A stretch of 55,726 nucleotides of DNA from an uncultured Spirochaetales bacterium (lineage in GTDB: Bacteria; Spirochaetota; Spirochaetia; Sphaerochaetales; Sphaerochaetaceae): contig CASEZU010000102.1 in assembly GCA_949292445.1 (NCBI GenBank), forward strand, positions 1 to 55,726. The letters run 5' to 3'. Shown piece after piece: positions 8,866 to 16,885 of this stretch (positions within the stretch are counted from its first letter, which is position 1; the number at the start of each line of letters is the position of its first letter). A program made the translations under genes and the position numbers. A model generated the notes under the pieces. The model had not been told where the DNA came from, did not search any database, and saw only the letters and a list, made by a program, of their open reading frames with translations.

Positions 8866-10164
8866 TTATCCTTCTTCAGCATAAAGTTCAGTCATAATAT
8901 CAGCCCATTCATCAAGCATTTCCTGTGATGTGATACGGCCAGCCATTGCTTCCTGAACAAGTCCATCAATATCGCTTGTAAGTATTGCGTTATAGCTCGG
9001 CATATACGTAGGTGTATCATAGAAAAGCGTATCGGGACTAAGAATCACTTCTGAACCTGTAGCCATCCAAGGCTTCTGTGGGTCATGAACATAACTATCA
9101 GGATCATTAAGAAGAGTTTTCACACATGGAAGAAGTCCAATATTTTCATTGTAGATTGCAGCACCTTCCTCAGCACAAATAAAATATACGAACTTCCATG
9201 CAGCATCGACATCTTCACAAGAAGAATTAATCGCAAATCCATCCCAGCTCAGACGCTGCATTACTCTTGGCCCAGCTATGCTCTTAGGGAAAGGAAGAGC
9301 GGCAAATTTGGAGAAATCTCCATTAAATACTTTGTAGTGATCTGCAGCAGATCCTGTATTATGCTGAATTATTGCAGCTGTTCCAGTCTGGAAGGCACCT
9401 GCGAGCTGTCCCCAGCCATAATTGATATCACCTTCTCCACTATACTTATTATAAAGGCCGAGATACTGCTCACAGAACTCCACATGACGAGGATCATTAA
9501 CAGTACACTTACCATTTTCATCAAAGTATTCTGTAATGCCTGAATATGAATACATGAGCATCTCAAGGTTAGTTGCAGCTCCAGCTCCTCCACGAAGAGC
9601 TATGCCATATCTTCCATGCTCCTTATCCGTAAGAGCCTTAACATCATCAAAGAATTCCGGCCATGTCTCAGGAAGATCAAGCCCCTTCTCCGCAAACCAA
9701 TCCGGGCGTACCCAGAGACAATAGAAGTTAGTTCCAGAAGGAAGATAATATAACTTACCCTCTTCTCTATCGAATGAAGTTGCAGATTCTATTGCACTCT
9801 CGAGAATCACATCATTGCCATTTGTAGCATACATATCAGTCAGATCAACAACATATCCATTCTCAATGTATGTTGCGATATTCTTTGATGTGATGTTGAG
9901 AATATCTGGCCCGGTTCCAGCCTCAAAGCCAAGCATGAGTTTATCCGTGCCATCACCTGGAAGACCAGTAAAATCCACTTTTATATCAGGATATTTTGCC
10001 TCGAAAGCAGCAATGATTTCCTCCATCATATCCTGACGGTCCTCAGTCATATCATCCATCCATATGGATACATGGCGCGCACCATCTTCTGCTTCGGCTG
10101 ATCCAGAAGCAAACAATACTGTTGCTGCAAGCAGAATAGCTAATAATGCAACTAACTTCCTCAT
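8866..10164 (-). CDS. Sugar ABC transporter substrate-binding protein (CUT1)
   Basis: This is a 432-residue periplasmic binding protein of family 1 (MalE/UgpB-like, COG1653). The signal segment MRKLVALLAILLAATVLF is followed by ASGSAEAE, with no lipobox cysteine. The family hallmark is seen in AFEAKYPDIKVDF, GTGPDILNI and the late SWDGFAINSSC stretch. It delivers a sugar to the two permeases upstream in the same operon (33-nt gap). GGAG precedes the ATG. No transporter ATPase gene is in the locus. The likely ligand is a fucose-containing or deoxy sugar, judged from fucI next door; this is inference. Confidence 0.9.
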   Translation of the reverse strand: MRKLVALLAILLAATVLFASGSAEAEDGARHVSIWMDDMTEDRQDMMEEIIAAFEAKYPDIKVDFTGLPGDGTDKLMLGFEAGTGPDILNITSKNIATYIENGYVVDLTDMYATNGNDVILESAIESATSFDREEGKLYYLPSGTNFYCLWVRPDWFAEKGLDLPETWPEFFDDVKALTDKEHGRYGIALRGGAGAATNLEMLMYSYSGITEYFDENGKCTVNDPRHVEFCEQYLGLYNKYSGEGDINYGWGQLAGAFQTGTAAIIQHNTGSAADHYKVFNGDFSKFAALPFPKSIAGPRVMQRLSWDGFAINSSCEDVDAAWKFVYFICAEEGAAIYNENIGLLPCVKTLLNDPDSYVHDPQKPWMATGSEVILSPDTLFYDTPTYMPSYNAILTSDIDGLVQEAMAGRITSQEMLDEWADIMTELYAEEG

Positions 10165-10197
10165 TTTTTTCTCCTTTTGTTTATATCGTCTTGAAGA

Positions 10198-11040
10198 TCA
10201 TCCCTTAATCGCCCCGGCACTCATTCCGCTAACAAGATATCTTTGTACGTATCCGAAAAGGCAGAGCGGCGGAATAATTGCAGTAATTGCACCTGCGGCT
10301 AGCCCTCCATAATCGATCGACATCTGGGTGATCATGTATCTGAGTCCAACCGAAAGAGGGAACTTTGAACCAGAAGAAAGAAAGGTATATGGAAGAAGGT
10401 ACTCATTCCAGCAATTAATAAAAGCAAATGAAAATACAGTAAGGATACCAGGGACAATTACAGGAAGGATAACCGTAAACAATGTCTGCAATTTAGTACA
10501 ACCATCGATTTCTGCAGCTTCATCAATCTCTTTCGGGACTCCGCTCATGAAACCTTTCATCAGCAATGTCTGGAAAGGAATTGCCGTTGCAATTTCAACA
10601 ATTATGCATGATCCAAGTTTATCAACTAGCCCCAAATCCCTCATAAGCAAGTAGAGAGGGGAAATGATTATGATGCGCGGTAACATCTGGGTCATTAACA
10701 TAAAAACCATGAATAAATTCTTTCCGCGGAATCTGAACCGACTAAGTGCGAAACCATTCAGAATCACAATGATTGTCACGCATATTACAGCACTAATGGA
10801 TATAATCGCACTATTCATGAAGTACTGCGAGATTCTTCCAGTCGACCAGGATTTCACATAGTTATCTACAGTGAATGGATCAGGCAATATTGTAAAATGC
10901 TCGCTGACAATATCGCTTGAATGCTTGAAAGACAGAGATAGTGTCCAGAATATAGGAGTTACAACAAAGAAAACCAGTAAAAGCAACGGGATATAGATGA
11001 TAAAAATATTTATAACTCTGTCTTTCATAGAAATCTTCAT
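10198..11040 (-). CDS. Sugar ABC transporter permease, MalG type
   Basis: This is a 280-residue inner-membrane permease of the CUT1 class with about six transmembrane segments. The cytoplasmic EAA loop that docks the ATPase reads EIDEAAEIDGCTKLQTLF (about residues 185-205), followed by the ILPVIVPGI segment. It ends in the typical MalG-type ...YLVSGMSAGAIKG tail. GGAGG lies 6 nt before the ATG and its start is only 1 nt past the stop of the MalF-type gene, so the two are translated together. Confidence 0.92.
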   Translation of the reverse strand: MKISMKDRVINIFIIYIPLLLLVFFVVTPIFWTLSLSFKHSSDIVSEHFTILPDPFTVDNYVKSWSTGRISQYFMNSAIISISAVICVTIIVILNGFALSRFRFRGKNLFMVFMLMTQMLPRIIIISPLYLLMRDLGLVDKLGSCIIVEIATAIPFQTLLMKGFMSGVPKEIDEAAEIDGCTKLQTLFTVILPVIVPGILTVFSFAFINCWNEYLLPYTFLSSGSKFPLSVGLRYMITQMSIDYGGLAAGAITAIIPPLCLFGYVQRYLVSGMSAGAIKG

Positions 11041-11041
11041 C

Positions 11042-11947
11042 TCAGTCCTCCTCCATGCCGAATGAATTTGCTTTGAGATAAGCGATCGTAAATCCTATGA
11101 GTATTACGAAAGACAGCATTGCCAGCGTACTACCATATCCATAATTTCCAGTCGTAACAGATGTTTCGTACATATAAAGAGCAAATGTCGTTGTTACTCC
11201 AAGCGGTCCTCCATTTGTCATCGTCATAATGAGATCCACAGATTGGAAAGCCCAAATGCAACGCATTAATGTCGCATACATAATTGATTCTTTTATCAAA
11301 GGCAAAGTAATCCTGAAGAGAACAGTAGCACGGCCGGCTCCATCCATTTTGGCCGATTCATAAACCTCATCAGGTATTGTCTGAAGAGCAGCAAGTATTG
11401 TAATAGCCAGAAAAGGTATACCTCGCCAAAGCTCAGCTATGACAACTGAAGGAAATGCAAGAGATGTATTGCCAAGCCAAGACCGTGGAGTGAGGCCTAT
11501 CATCTCAAAGACATTATTTATCAATCCGAAATTATCATCGAAAATCAACATCCAGAGAATTCCTGTAAGTACACCAGAAATTGCCCATGGAACAAAAATC
11601 ACAGTTCGGAGAACACCTTGCAACCGCATCCTGCGATTGAGAAGCAAGGCAGCGATAAGACCAATGACAGTCTGAAGACCTACTTCCACAATAACCCATT
11701 TCAATGAAATAAGAAGAGAAGGAATTAAATCTTCATCTTCAAATAAAGCTTTGTAATTCTCCAATCCGATGAAACCATATTGCTTTGGTTTAGTTCTTTG
11801 ATAATTAAAGAAGCTGTTTATCAGCGCCCTTATCATTGGATAGAGAAGAAAAGTAACGAGGAATACAGTTGCCGGTAATATGAGCAAATATGGCAGCCAG
11901 GTATTCATTCCCGGTTTCTTATTTGTCAGAGTATTTGTTCTTGACAT
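11042..11947 (-). CDS. Sugar ABC transporter permease, MalF/UgpA type
   Basis: This is a 301-residue inner-membrane permease, first gene of the leftward operon. Six membrane spans start with LPYLLILPATVFLVTFLLYP. The EAA motif reads EVYESAKMDGAGRATVLFRITLP. It forms the channel with the MalG-type partner. It is preceded by a consensus-like promoter with a palindromic operator at the start site. Only a distant GGGGAG (about 12 nt) serves as ribosome site. Confidence 0.92.
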   Translation of the reverse strand: MSRTNTLTNKKPGMNTWLPYLLILPATVFLVTFLLYPMIRALINSFFNYQRTKPKQYGFIGLENYKALFEDEDLIPSLLISLKWVIVEVGLQTVIGLIAALLLNRRMRLQGVLRTVIFVPWAISGVLTGILWMLIFDDNFGLINNVFEMIGLTPRSWLGNTSLAFPSVVIAELWRGIPFLAITILAALQTIPDEVYESAKMDGAGRATVLFRITLPLIKESIMYATLMRCIWAFQSVDLIMTMTNGGPLGVTTTFALYMYETSVTTGNYGYGSTLAMLSFVILIGFTIAYLKANSFGMEED

Positions 11948-11974
11948 CTATTATGCACTCTCCCCGTTTTCGTT

Positions 11975-11986
11975 ATCGTTAACGAT
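11975..11986. promoter_or_regulatory. Perfect 12-bp palindromic operator (LacI-type)
   Basis: ATCGTTAACGAT is a perfect palindrome. It overlaps the predicted transcription start of the leftward sugar operon, as expected for a repressor site, and lies beside a LacI-family gene. The CG...CG half-site pattern suits LacI-family proteins. Assignment to the neighbouring regulator is inference. Confidence 0.65.
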
Positions 11987-11990
11987 TATT

Positions 11991-12020
11991 ATTATCACAA
12001 CCACAAATACGAACTGTCAA
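11991..12020 (-). promoter_or_regulatory. Promoter of the leftward sugar operon
   Basis: Perfect -35 TTGACA (12020-12015) and -10 GATAAT (11996-11991) are separated by 18 bp. The start site would fall at about 11985, inside the 12-bp operator. Confidence 0.7.
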
Positions 12021-12078
12021 CAAAAAGTTTAATGTGTTTTATTTTCTGTATTTATCTAAAATTAGCAAAATTTTTATC

Positions 12079-12107
12079 TTGAAATATTATCTGGAACATG
12101 AAATAAT
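12079..12107 (+). promoter_or_regulatory. Promoter of the LacI-type regulator gene
   Basis: TTGAAA, a 17-bp spacer and AATAAT (12102-12107) form a fair promoter. Transcription would start near 12113-12115, right before a repeat of the operator-flank sequence (12116-12131). Confidence 0.45.
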
Positions 12108-12115
12108 CTAATGTG

Positions 12116-12131
12116 AACGATAACGGAAAAC
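12116..12131 (+). promoter_or_regulatory. Second operator-like site in the regulator's own 5' end
   Basis: AACGATAACGGAAAAC matches the leftward operon's leader AACGATAACGAAAAC (11980-11966, minus strand) except for one inserted G. The two copies are inverted relative to each other across the divergent region, which suggests the regulator also binds its own start region. Confidence 0.5.
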
Positions 12132-12133
12132 AT

Positions 12134-13168
12134 ATGACGATAAAAGAAATTGCCCAAATTGCAAATGTTTCAATAGGAACAGTAGATAGAGTCCTCAACA
12201 ATAGAAGCGGTGTTAGCAGCAAAACAAAAGCTGCTGTTGAGAAAATTATTGAAGAATCAGGTTATAAGCGTAATGCATATGCAAGTAATCTGAAACTTGG
12301 CGCTTCAATGAAAATAGGCGTGCTGATGCCTGATCTGGATTCAGAATTTGGATATTGGAAGCAGGTTTATTCAGGAATCAAGAAAGCCAGCAGAGAACTT
12401 GACTCCTTTGGCGTAAGTGTCGTTTCAATATTTTTTGACAGGGACAAGGAAAATGCTTTTGTAGAAGCATTCAAAGAACTTCAGAACCAGAAATGTGATG
12501 CATACCTGCTCTCCCCTCTTCCCTTGAAAGATGTCAATGCAATTGGAATGAAAGAAATTAAAGAACCAATTGCTTTCATTGATAGTGCATTTCCTTCTTT
12601 CCATCCTGCATTTGTCATTGCACAGAACCCATACCGGGGTGGATATACAGCTGCCAAAATGATGAAACTAATCAGTGCAAATACGGCAGGAACATTTCTT
12701 GTTTTCCAGATTCATCCAGATGCATACAACAGTTTTGAAAGAGCTCGCGGTTTCAAAGAAAACATGCTTCAGGATAGTAGAAACAAGATAGTTTATATCA
12801 ATGTTGATACAATTGATGATATTGATACGCAGCTGAATAAATCATTCAGCGAATACAATGATATACGAGGTATATTTTGCGTAAACTGCATAGTCAACCG
12901 TGTTGGTTCATATCTTGTTCAGAACCAGTTAAAGGATAAAGTTATAGCTATCGGTTTTGACCTCGTCGAAGAGAATGCAGCAGCATTAAGAAATGGAAGT
13001 ATTGATTGTGTCATAAGCCAAAGACCTGCCTACCAGGGTTACATGGCAATATCACAGCTGTACCGTTATATGATCAGCAAAACCGACTGGACTGCAAAAA
13101 TTGAAATTCCTATCGATATATATTTCAAAGAAAACATACCGGAAAGCAAAGAGGAAGATCTCCTCTGA
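12134..13168 (+). CDS. LacI-family transcriptional regulator of the fucose-like locus
   Basis: This is a 344-residue repressor with an N-terminal helix-turn-helix (MTIKEIAQIANVSIGTVDRVLNN, residues 1-23) and hinge, followed by a periplasmic-binding-protein-like effector domain (KIGVLMPDLDSEFGYW; GYTAAKMM; IAIGFDLVEENAAAL). The chosen ATG fits the family's usual opening. A GTG at 12113 in frame is possible, but there is no ribosome site and it would overlap the operator-like repeat. It is divergent from the transporter operon and 44 nt upstream of fucI, so it most likely controls both arms and itself. The inducer is probably fucose, fuculose or a phosphorylated intermediate; this is inference. 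Confidence 0.88.
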   Translation: MTIKEIAQIANVSIGTVDRVLNNRSGVSSKTKAAVEKIIEESGYKRNAYASNLKLGASMKIGVLMPDLDSEFGYWKQVYSGIKKASRELDSFGVSVVSIFFDRDKENAFVEAFKELQNQKCDAYLLSPLPLKDVNAIGMKEIKEPIAFIDSAFPSFHPAFVIAQNPYRGGYTAAKMMKLISANTAGTFLVFQIHPDAYNSFERARGFKENMLQDSRNKIVYINVDTIDDIDTQLNKSFSEYNDIRGIFCVNCIVNRVGSYLVQNQLKDKVIAIGFDLVEENAAALRNGSIDCVISQRPAYQGYMAISQLYRYMISKTDWTAKIEIPIDIYFKENIPESKEEDLL

Positions 13169-13212
13169 ATTCAGGTCTTTCCAAACACAATAGCCAAGGA
13201 GGTAATAAGGCT

Positions 13213-14997
13213 ATGAAAACAAAAGGAACTATTCCAGTAATAGGAATCCGTCCAATCATCGATGCACGAGAAGGCATGCTTGATGTAAGAGGTTCTCTTG
13301 AAGTTCAAACGATGGCAATGGCCAAGAGTGCAAAGAAAGTAATAGAAGAAAACGTTTTTACATCAGACGGAAATCCTGTAAGAGTTATCATAGCCTCACA
13401 TACTATCGGCCGAGTTACAGAAGCAATGGCCTGCGCTGAGGAATTCCAGAAAGAAGGAGTATCCATAACAATAAGTGTCACTCCTTGCTGGTGCTATGGT
13501 TCTGAAACAATGGATACAGATCCAATGACAATCAAAGCTGTATGGGGACTAAATGCGACAGAACGTCCAGGAGCCGTATATCTCGCTTGTGTGCTTGCTG
13601 CATATGCAAGAAAGGGATTACCAACATTTGGAATATATGGACATGACGTTCAGAAACCAAATTCCGAAATGCCAGAGGATGTAAAGGAAAAATTAATATT
13701 ATTTTCAAAAGCTGCTGTAGCTGCTATCAGCATGAGGGGACGATCGTATCTGCAAATCGGAGCCCAGTGCATGGGAATATCCGGTTCAATGATAGATGCC
13801 GATTTTTTTGAAGAATATCTTGGCATGCGTGTCGAATCCGTCGATGAAGTAGAAGTACTCCGTCGTATAGAAAAAGACCTATATGATCATGATGAATATA
13901 AAAAAGCGCTTCATTGGGTAAAAACCAATTGCATAGAAGGATTTGATAAAAATCCAAGCAAAGCTCAAAAAAGCAGGAATGATAAGGATAAAGACTGGGA
14001 ATTCACTATTAAATGTGCTCTCGTAATACGAGACCTGATGCAAGGAAACCCTGCTCTGAAGGATATGGGGTATTACGAAGAAAGTCTTGGCCATAATGCA
14101 ATTGCAGCAGGCTTTCAGGGCCAGAGACAGTGGACTGACTATTTCCCAAATACTGATTTCCCCGAGGCAATACTCAATTCGACATTTGACTGGAATGGCG
14201 CAAGAGAACCGTCAATCCTTGCGACAGAAAATGATACGCTGAATGCAGCAAGTATGCTCATATTGAAACTCCTTACATCGCGTGCAGTAATGTTTGCTGA
14301 TGTGAGAACATGCTGGACGTCAAAGGCAATAAAAAATGAATATGGATATGAATTGGAGGGAAAAGCAAAAGAATCGGATGGATTTATACACCTTATAAAT
14401 TCTGGTGCATGTTGCCTTGATGCAGCAGGAGAAATGAAGGATGGTCAAGAAAATGCAGTATTCAAACCTTTCTGGAAAGTAACTGAAAACGATATAAAAG
14501 CCACACTGAATGCAGTAGAATGGGCCCCTGCTGATCTCGGTTATTTCCGTGGCGGAGGATATTCTTCACGTTTTATGACCCGAGCAGAAATGCCGCTTAC
14601 AATGATACGTCTTAATATTGTGAAAGGAATTGGCCCTGTAATGCAGATAGCAGAAGGTTACTCAGTAACATTGCCAGAAGAAATTGCAGATGCAATATGG
14701 AAAAGAACTGATTACACTTGGCCATGTACATGGTTTGCTCCATGCGTAAATGAGACAGAACCATTCAGAGATGCTTACTCGGTAATGAATTCCTGGGGAG
14801 CTAATCATGGTGCCATAGGATTTGGACATATTGGAAGCGAAGTCATAACTCTATGCTCAATGCTCCGCATTCCTGTATGTATGCACAATGTTTCTTCAGC
14901 GAAGATATTCCGCCCGGCTGTATGGAATGCGTTTGGAATGAATAAAGAAGATGCAGATTTCAGGGCATGCAAAACATATGGCCCCCTATACAAATGA
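13213..14997 (+). CDS. fucI: L-fucose isomerase
   Basis: The 594-residue protein aligns end to end with the E. coli enzyme (591 residues) as I recall it: the opening IGIRPIID, then ITVTPCWCYGSET-like (here ISVTPCWCYGSET), ERPGAVYLA, IYGHDVQ, MQGN, ESLGHNAIAAGFQGQRQWTD, and the ending RACKTYGPLYK. The manganese ligands are present: Glu339 in ATENDTLN, Asp363 in FADVRT and His532 in WGANHG. It converts L-fucose to L-fuculose (also D-arabinose to D-ribulose) in the cytoplasm. AGGAGG lies 10 nt before the ATG. The usual partners fuculokinase (FucK) and aldolase (FucA) are absent; the divergent operon offers a PfkB kinase and a DapA-type aldolase instead. Confidence 0.96.
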   Translation: MKTKGTIPVIGIRPIIDAREGMLDVRGSLEVQTMAMAKSAKKVIEENVFTSDGNPVRVIIASHTIGRVTEAMACAEEFQKEGVSITISVTPCWCYGSETMDTDPMTIKAVWGLNATERPGAVYLACVLAAYARKGLPTFGIYGHDVQKPNSEMPEDVKEKLILFSKAAVAAISMRGRSYLQIGAQCMGISGSMIDADFFEEYLGMRVESVDEVEVLRRIEKDLYDHDEYKKALHWVKTNCIEGFDKNPSKAQKSRNDKDKDWEFTIKCALVIRDLMQGNPALKDMGYYEESLGHNAIAAGFQGQRQWTDYFPNTDFPEAILNSTFDWNGAREPSILATENDTLNAASMLILKLLTSRAVMFADVRTCWTSKAIKNEYGYELEGKAKESDGFIHLINSGACCLDAAGEMKDGQENAVFKPFWKVTENDIKATLNAVEWAPADLGYFRGGGYSSRFMTRAEMPLTMIRLNIVKGIGPVMQIAEGYSVTLPEEIADAIWKRTDYTWPCTWFAPCVNETEPFRDAYSVMNSWGANHGAIGFGHIGSEVITLCSMLRIPVCMHNVSSAKIFRPAVWNAFGMNKEDADFRACKTYGPLYK

Positions 14998-15019
14998 CTC
15001 AACAAATCAGTTAACACAG

Positions 15020-15043
15020 AAACGGACCCGCAAAGGTCCGTTT
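15020..15043. terminator. Bidirectional intrinsic terminator after fucI
   Basis: AAACGGACC (15020-15028), a 6-base loop and GGTCCGTTT (15035-15043) form a perfect 9-bp stem with T-tracts on both strands. It lies between convergent fucI and the ankyrin gene, right at the A+T-rich to G+C-rich boundary. Confidence 0.85.
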
Positions 15044-15100
15044 CTGCTTGATGAAAGGTTTTGATGTTTCCTTTCTATGATCTCCTCCTCCGAAAGAGGA

Positions 15101-15613
15101 TCACACTGCGCCCTTCTCCTTGAGGAGATTGACGATATAGGTCTTCTTCGCATTCTTCGCATAATCGAGAACGGAGTGACCCTGATAGTCGCGTGCATTG
15201 ATGTCTGCGCCGGACTTGATAAGCTGTGTAGTGATCTTTGTCTCATCGTTGCTGTTCACAGCCATGATGAGAGCTGTCTCGCCGAGGTAGTTCCTGGCAT
15301 CGATGTTTGCACCGGCATCAAGAAGAGCCTCAATGACCTTGGGATTCTTCGAGCTGTTGGCAGCAAGGTGAAGTGCATTCGACCTGTACTTCGGCTCCGC
15401 CTCATGGATATCCGCACCGGCCTCGATGAGAGCCTTGAGCACTGCAACCGAGTGGTTGTACTGGGCAGCGAGCATCACAGGTGTGAGGCCCCATTCGTTA
15501 TGAGTATTGATATCAGCGCCCTTATCGAGAAGATCCTTGATATCCCTTGCCTTCGTCGCGCTGATAGCAGCAGCGAGAAGTTTCTTGTTGATAGTCTCCG
15601 ATGTTTTTGCCAT
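15101..15613 (-). CDS. Ankyrin-repeat protein
   Basis: The 170-residue protein is built almost entirely of four to five ankyrin repeats. Successive units read IKDLLDKGADINTHNEWGLTPVM, VLKALIEAGADIHEA, VIEALLDAGANIDARNYLGETALI and ITTQLIKSGADINARDYQGHSVL. There is no signal peptide or other domain, so it is probably a cytoplasmic protein-binding scaffold. The ATG at 15613 has GGAGG 11 nt upstream; an upstream ATG at 15667 lacks a ribosome site. A fair promoter lies upstream. No partner gene is evident. Confidence 0.85.
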   Translation of the reverse strand: MAKTSETINKKLLAAAISATKARDIKDLLDKGADINTHNEWGLTPVMLAAQYNHSVAVLKALIEAGADIHEAEPKYRSNALHLAANSSKNPKVIEALLDAGANIDARNYLGETALIMAVNSNDETKITTQLIKSGADINARDYQGHSVLDYAKNAKKTYIVNLLKEKGAV

Positions 15614-15646
15614 CTTTTCAAAATCCTCCAAGCAATGGTAATTAGG

Positions 15647-15675
15647 ATAATGTCGAGAAAAATCCATGTTGTAAA
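15647..15675 (-). promoter_or_regulatory. Candidate promoter of the ankyrin gene
   Basis: TTTACA (15675-15670), 17 bp and CATTAT (15652-15647). It gives a leader of about 35 nt containing GGAGG. Confidence 0.4.
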
Positions 15676-15767
15676 GAGTAAAATTTCTGTTTTATGTAAG
15701 ATAATTTTCTTTCTTCCAAAAAGTTAAGCATATAGTTCTGAAAATATCCGGAATCTTGTACGTTTTT

Positions 15768-15796
15768 TTGCATATAACAGTGGCGCATTGTACAAT
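15768..15796 (+). promoter_or_regulatory. Promoter of add, -10 box 6 nt from ATG
   Basis: TTGCAT (15768-15773), 17 bp, TACAAT (15791-15796). The ATG at 15803 follows 6 nt later and no ribosome site is visible, so the mRNA is probably leaderless. Confidence 0.55.
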
Positions 15797-15802
15797 CTCA
15801 GT

Positions 15803-16885
15803 ATGCTGAGTGAAGAGATTATCAGGAAGGCCCCGAAGGTCGAGCTGCACGAGCATCTGGACGGATCACTCAGGCCCGGAACCGTGCTTGAGCTGGCTGC
15901 CTCAGAGGGAATTAAGCTGCCGGCCGGAGACTGTGAAACGCTGAGACGCTGGTTTTCCCAGGGCTCGGAGGAGAAGTCACTGAGCCTCTATCTCAAGGCA
16001 TTCGACATAACAACTGCCCTGATGCAGGACATGGACAGCCTGAGAAGAATAGCCCGGGAGGAAGTGGAGGATCTCGCTGCCGACGGCGTTGTCTATGCAG
16101 AGATACGCTTCGCGCCTGTGCTTCATACCAGAAAAGGGCTGACAATGGATGAGGTCGTGACCGCGGTGCTGGATGGACTGCGAGAAGGAAAGCAGGAGAC
16201 CGGGATGGAATTCGGCCTCATTCTCTCCGCAATGAGGGACCAGAGCCCAGAGATATCCCTGAAGACTGCGGAACTTGCCGTAGCCTATGCCGAGCGCGGT
16301 GCCGTCGGTTTCGATCTCGCAGGAGATGAGGCGGGGCACCCCGCCAGGAAACATATAGCAGCGTTTGAATTCATAAGGGCACAGAACTTCAACATAACAA
16401 TCCACGCAGGGGAAGCCTTCGGTCTGGAGTCCATATGGCAGGCAATACAGATATGCGGCGCACAGCGCATCGGGCATGGCACAAGGCTGACAGACGACAT
16501 GATCATCGAGGACGGAAAGATAAGGAAGATGGGATCGCTTGCACACTTTGTCCTCGACAAGCGCATCCCGCTTGAAATGTGCCTGACAAGCAATATAGGA
16601 ACAGGAGCGGCGAAGAGCTATGAAGAGCATCCCTTCCCTGTCTTCTACAGAAGCAACTTCCGCGTCTTCCTCGCCACGGACAACAGGCTGATGAGCAACA
16701 CCAGCCTGACAAAGGAAATGATGACAGCATCTGAGAAATATGGACTCGGCATAAGGGATCTGGAGAAGATCACGCTGAATGCGATGAAGAGCGCTTTCAT
16801 ACACCATGAGAAGCGGCTCGCCCTGATCTATTCGGTGATAAAGCCGGGCTACAGCCGGCTCAGAGAGGAATACGGGCTATCATAA
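15803..16885 (+). CDS. add: Adenosine deaminase
   Basis: This is a 360-residue metal-dependent hydrolase that converts adenosine (or deoxyadenosine) to inosine. The zinc site starts with ELHEHLDGS, the catalytic Glu lies in NITIHAGEAFG, and the later ligands are in RIGHGTRL and FLATDNRLMSNTSLT. The fold is an amidohydrolase TIM barrel of the usual length. A TTG in frame at 15788 is not needed; ATG 15803 is right behind the promoter. The gene fits with the purine nucleoside phosphorylase and nucleoside transporters further along. Its last 6 bases overlap the convergent rhomboid gene. Confidence 0.95.
   Translation: MLSEEIIRKAPKVELHEHLDGSLRPGTVLELAASEGIKLPAGDCETLRRWFSQGSEEKSLSLYLKAFDITTALMQDMDSLRRIAREEVEDLAADGVVYAEIRFAPVLHTRKGLTMDEVVTAVLDGLREGKQETGMEFGLILSAMRDQSPEISLKTAELAVAYAERGAVGFDLAGDEAGHPARKHIAAFEFIRAQNFNITIHAGEAFGLESIWQAIQICGAQRIGHGTRLTDDMIIEDGKIRKMGSLAHFVLDKRIPLEMCLTSNIGTGAAKSYEEHPFPVFYRSNFRVFLATDNRLMSNTSLTKEMMTASEKYGLGIRDLEKITLNAMKSAFIHHEKRLALIYSVIKPGYSRLREEYGLS

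Noticed and set aside
15977..16807. Long open frame antisense to adenosine deaminase
   Set aside because: It lies wholly opposite a clear add gene, has no ribosome site or recognisable protein pattern, and reflects codon bias.
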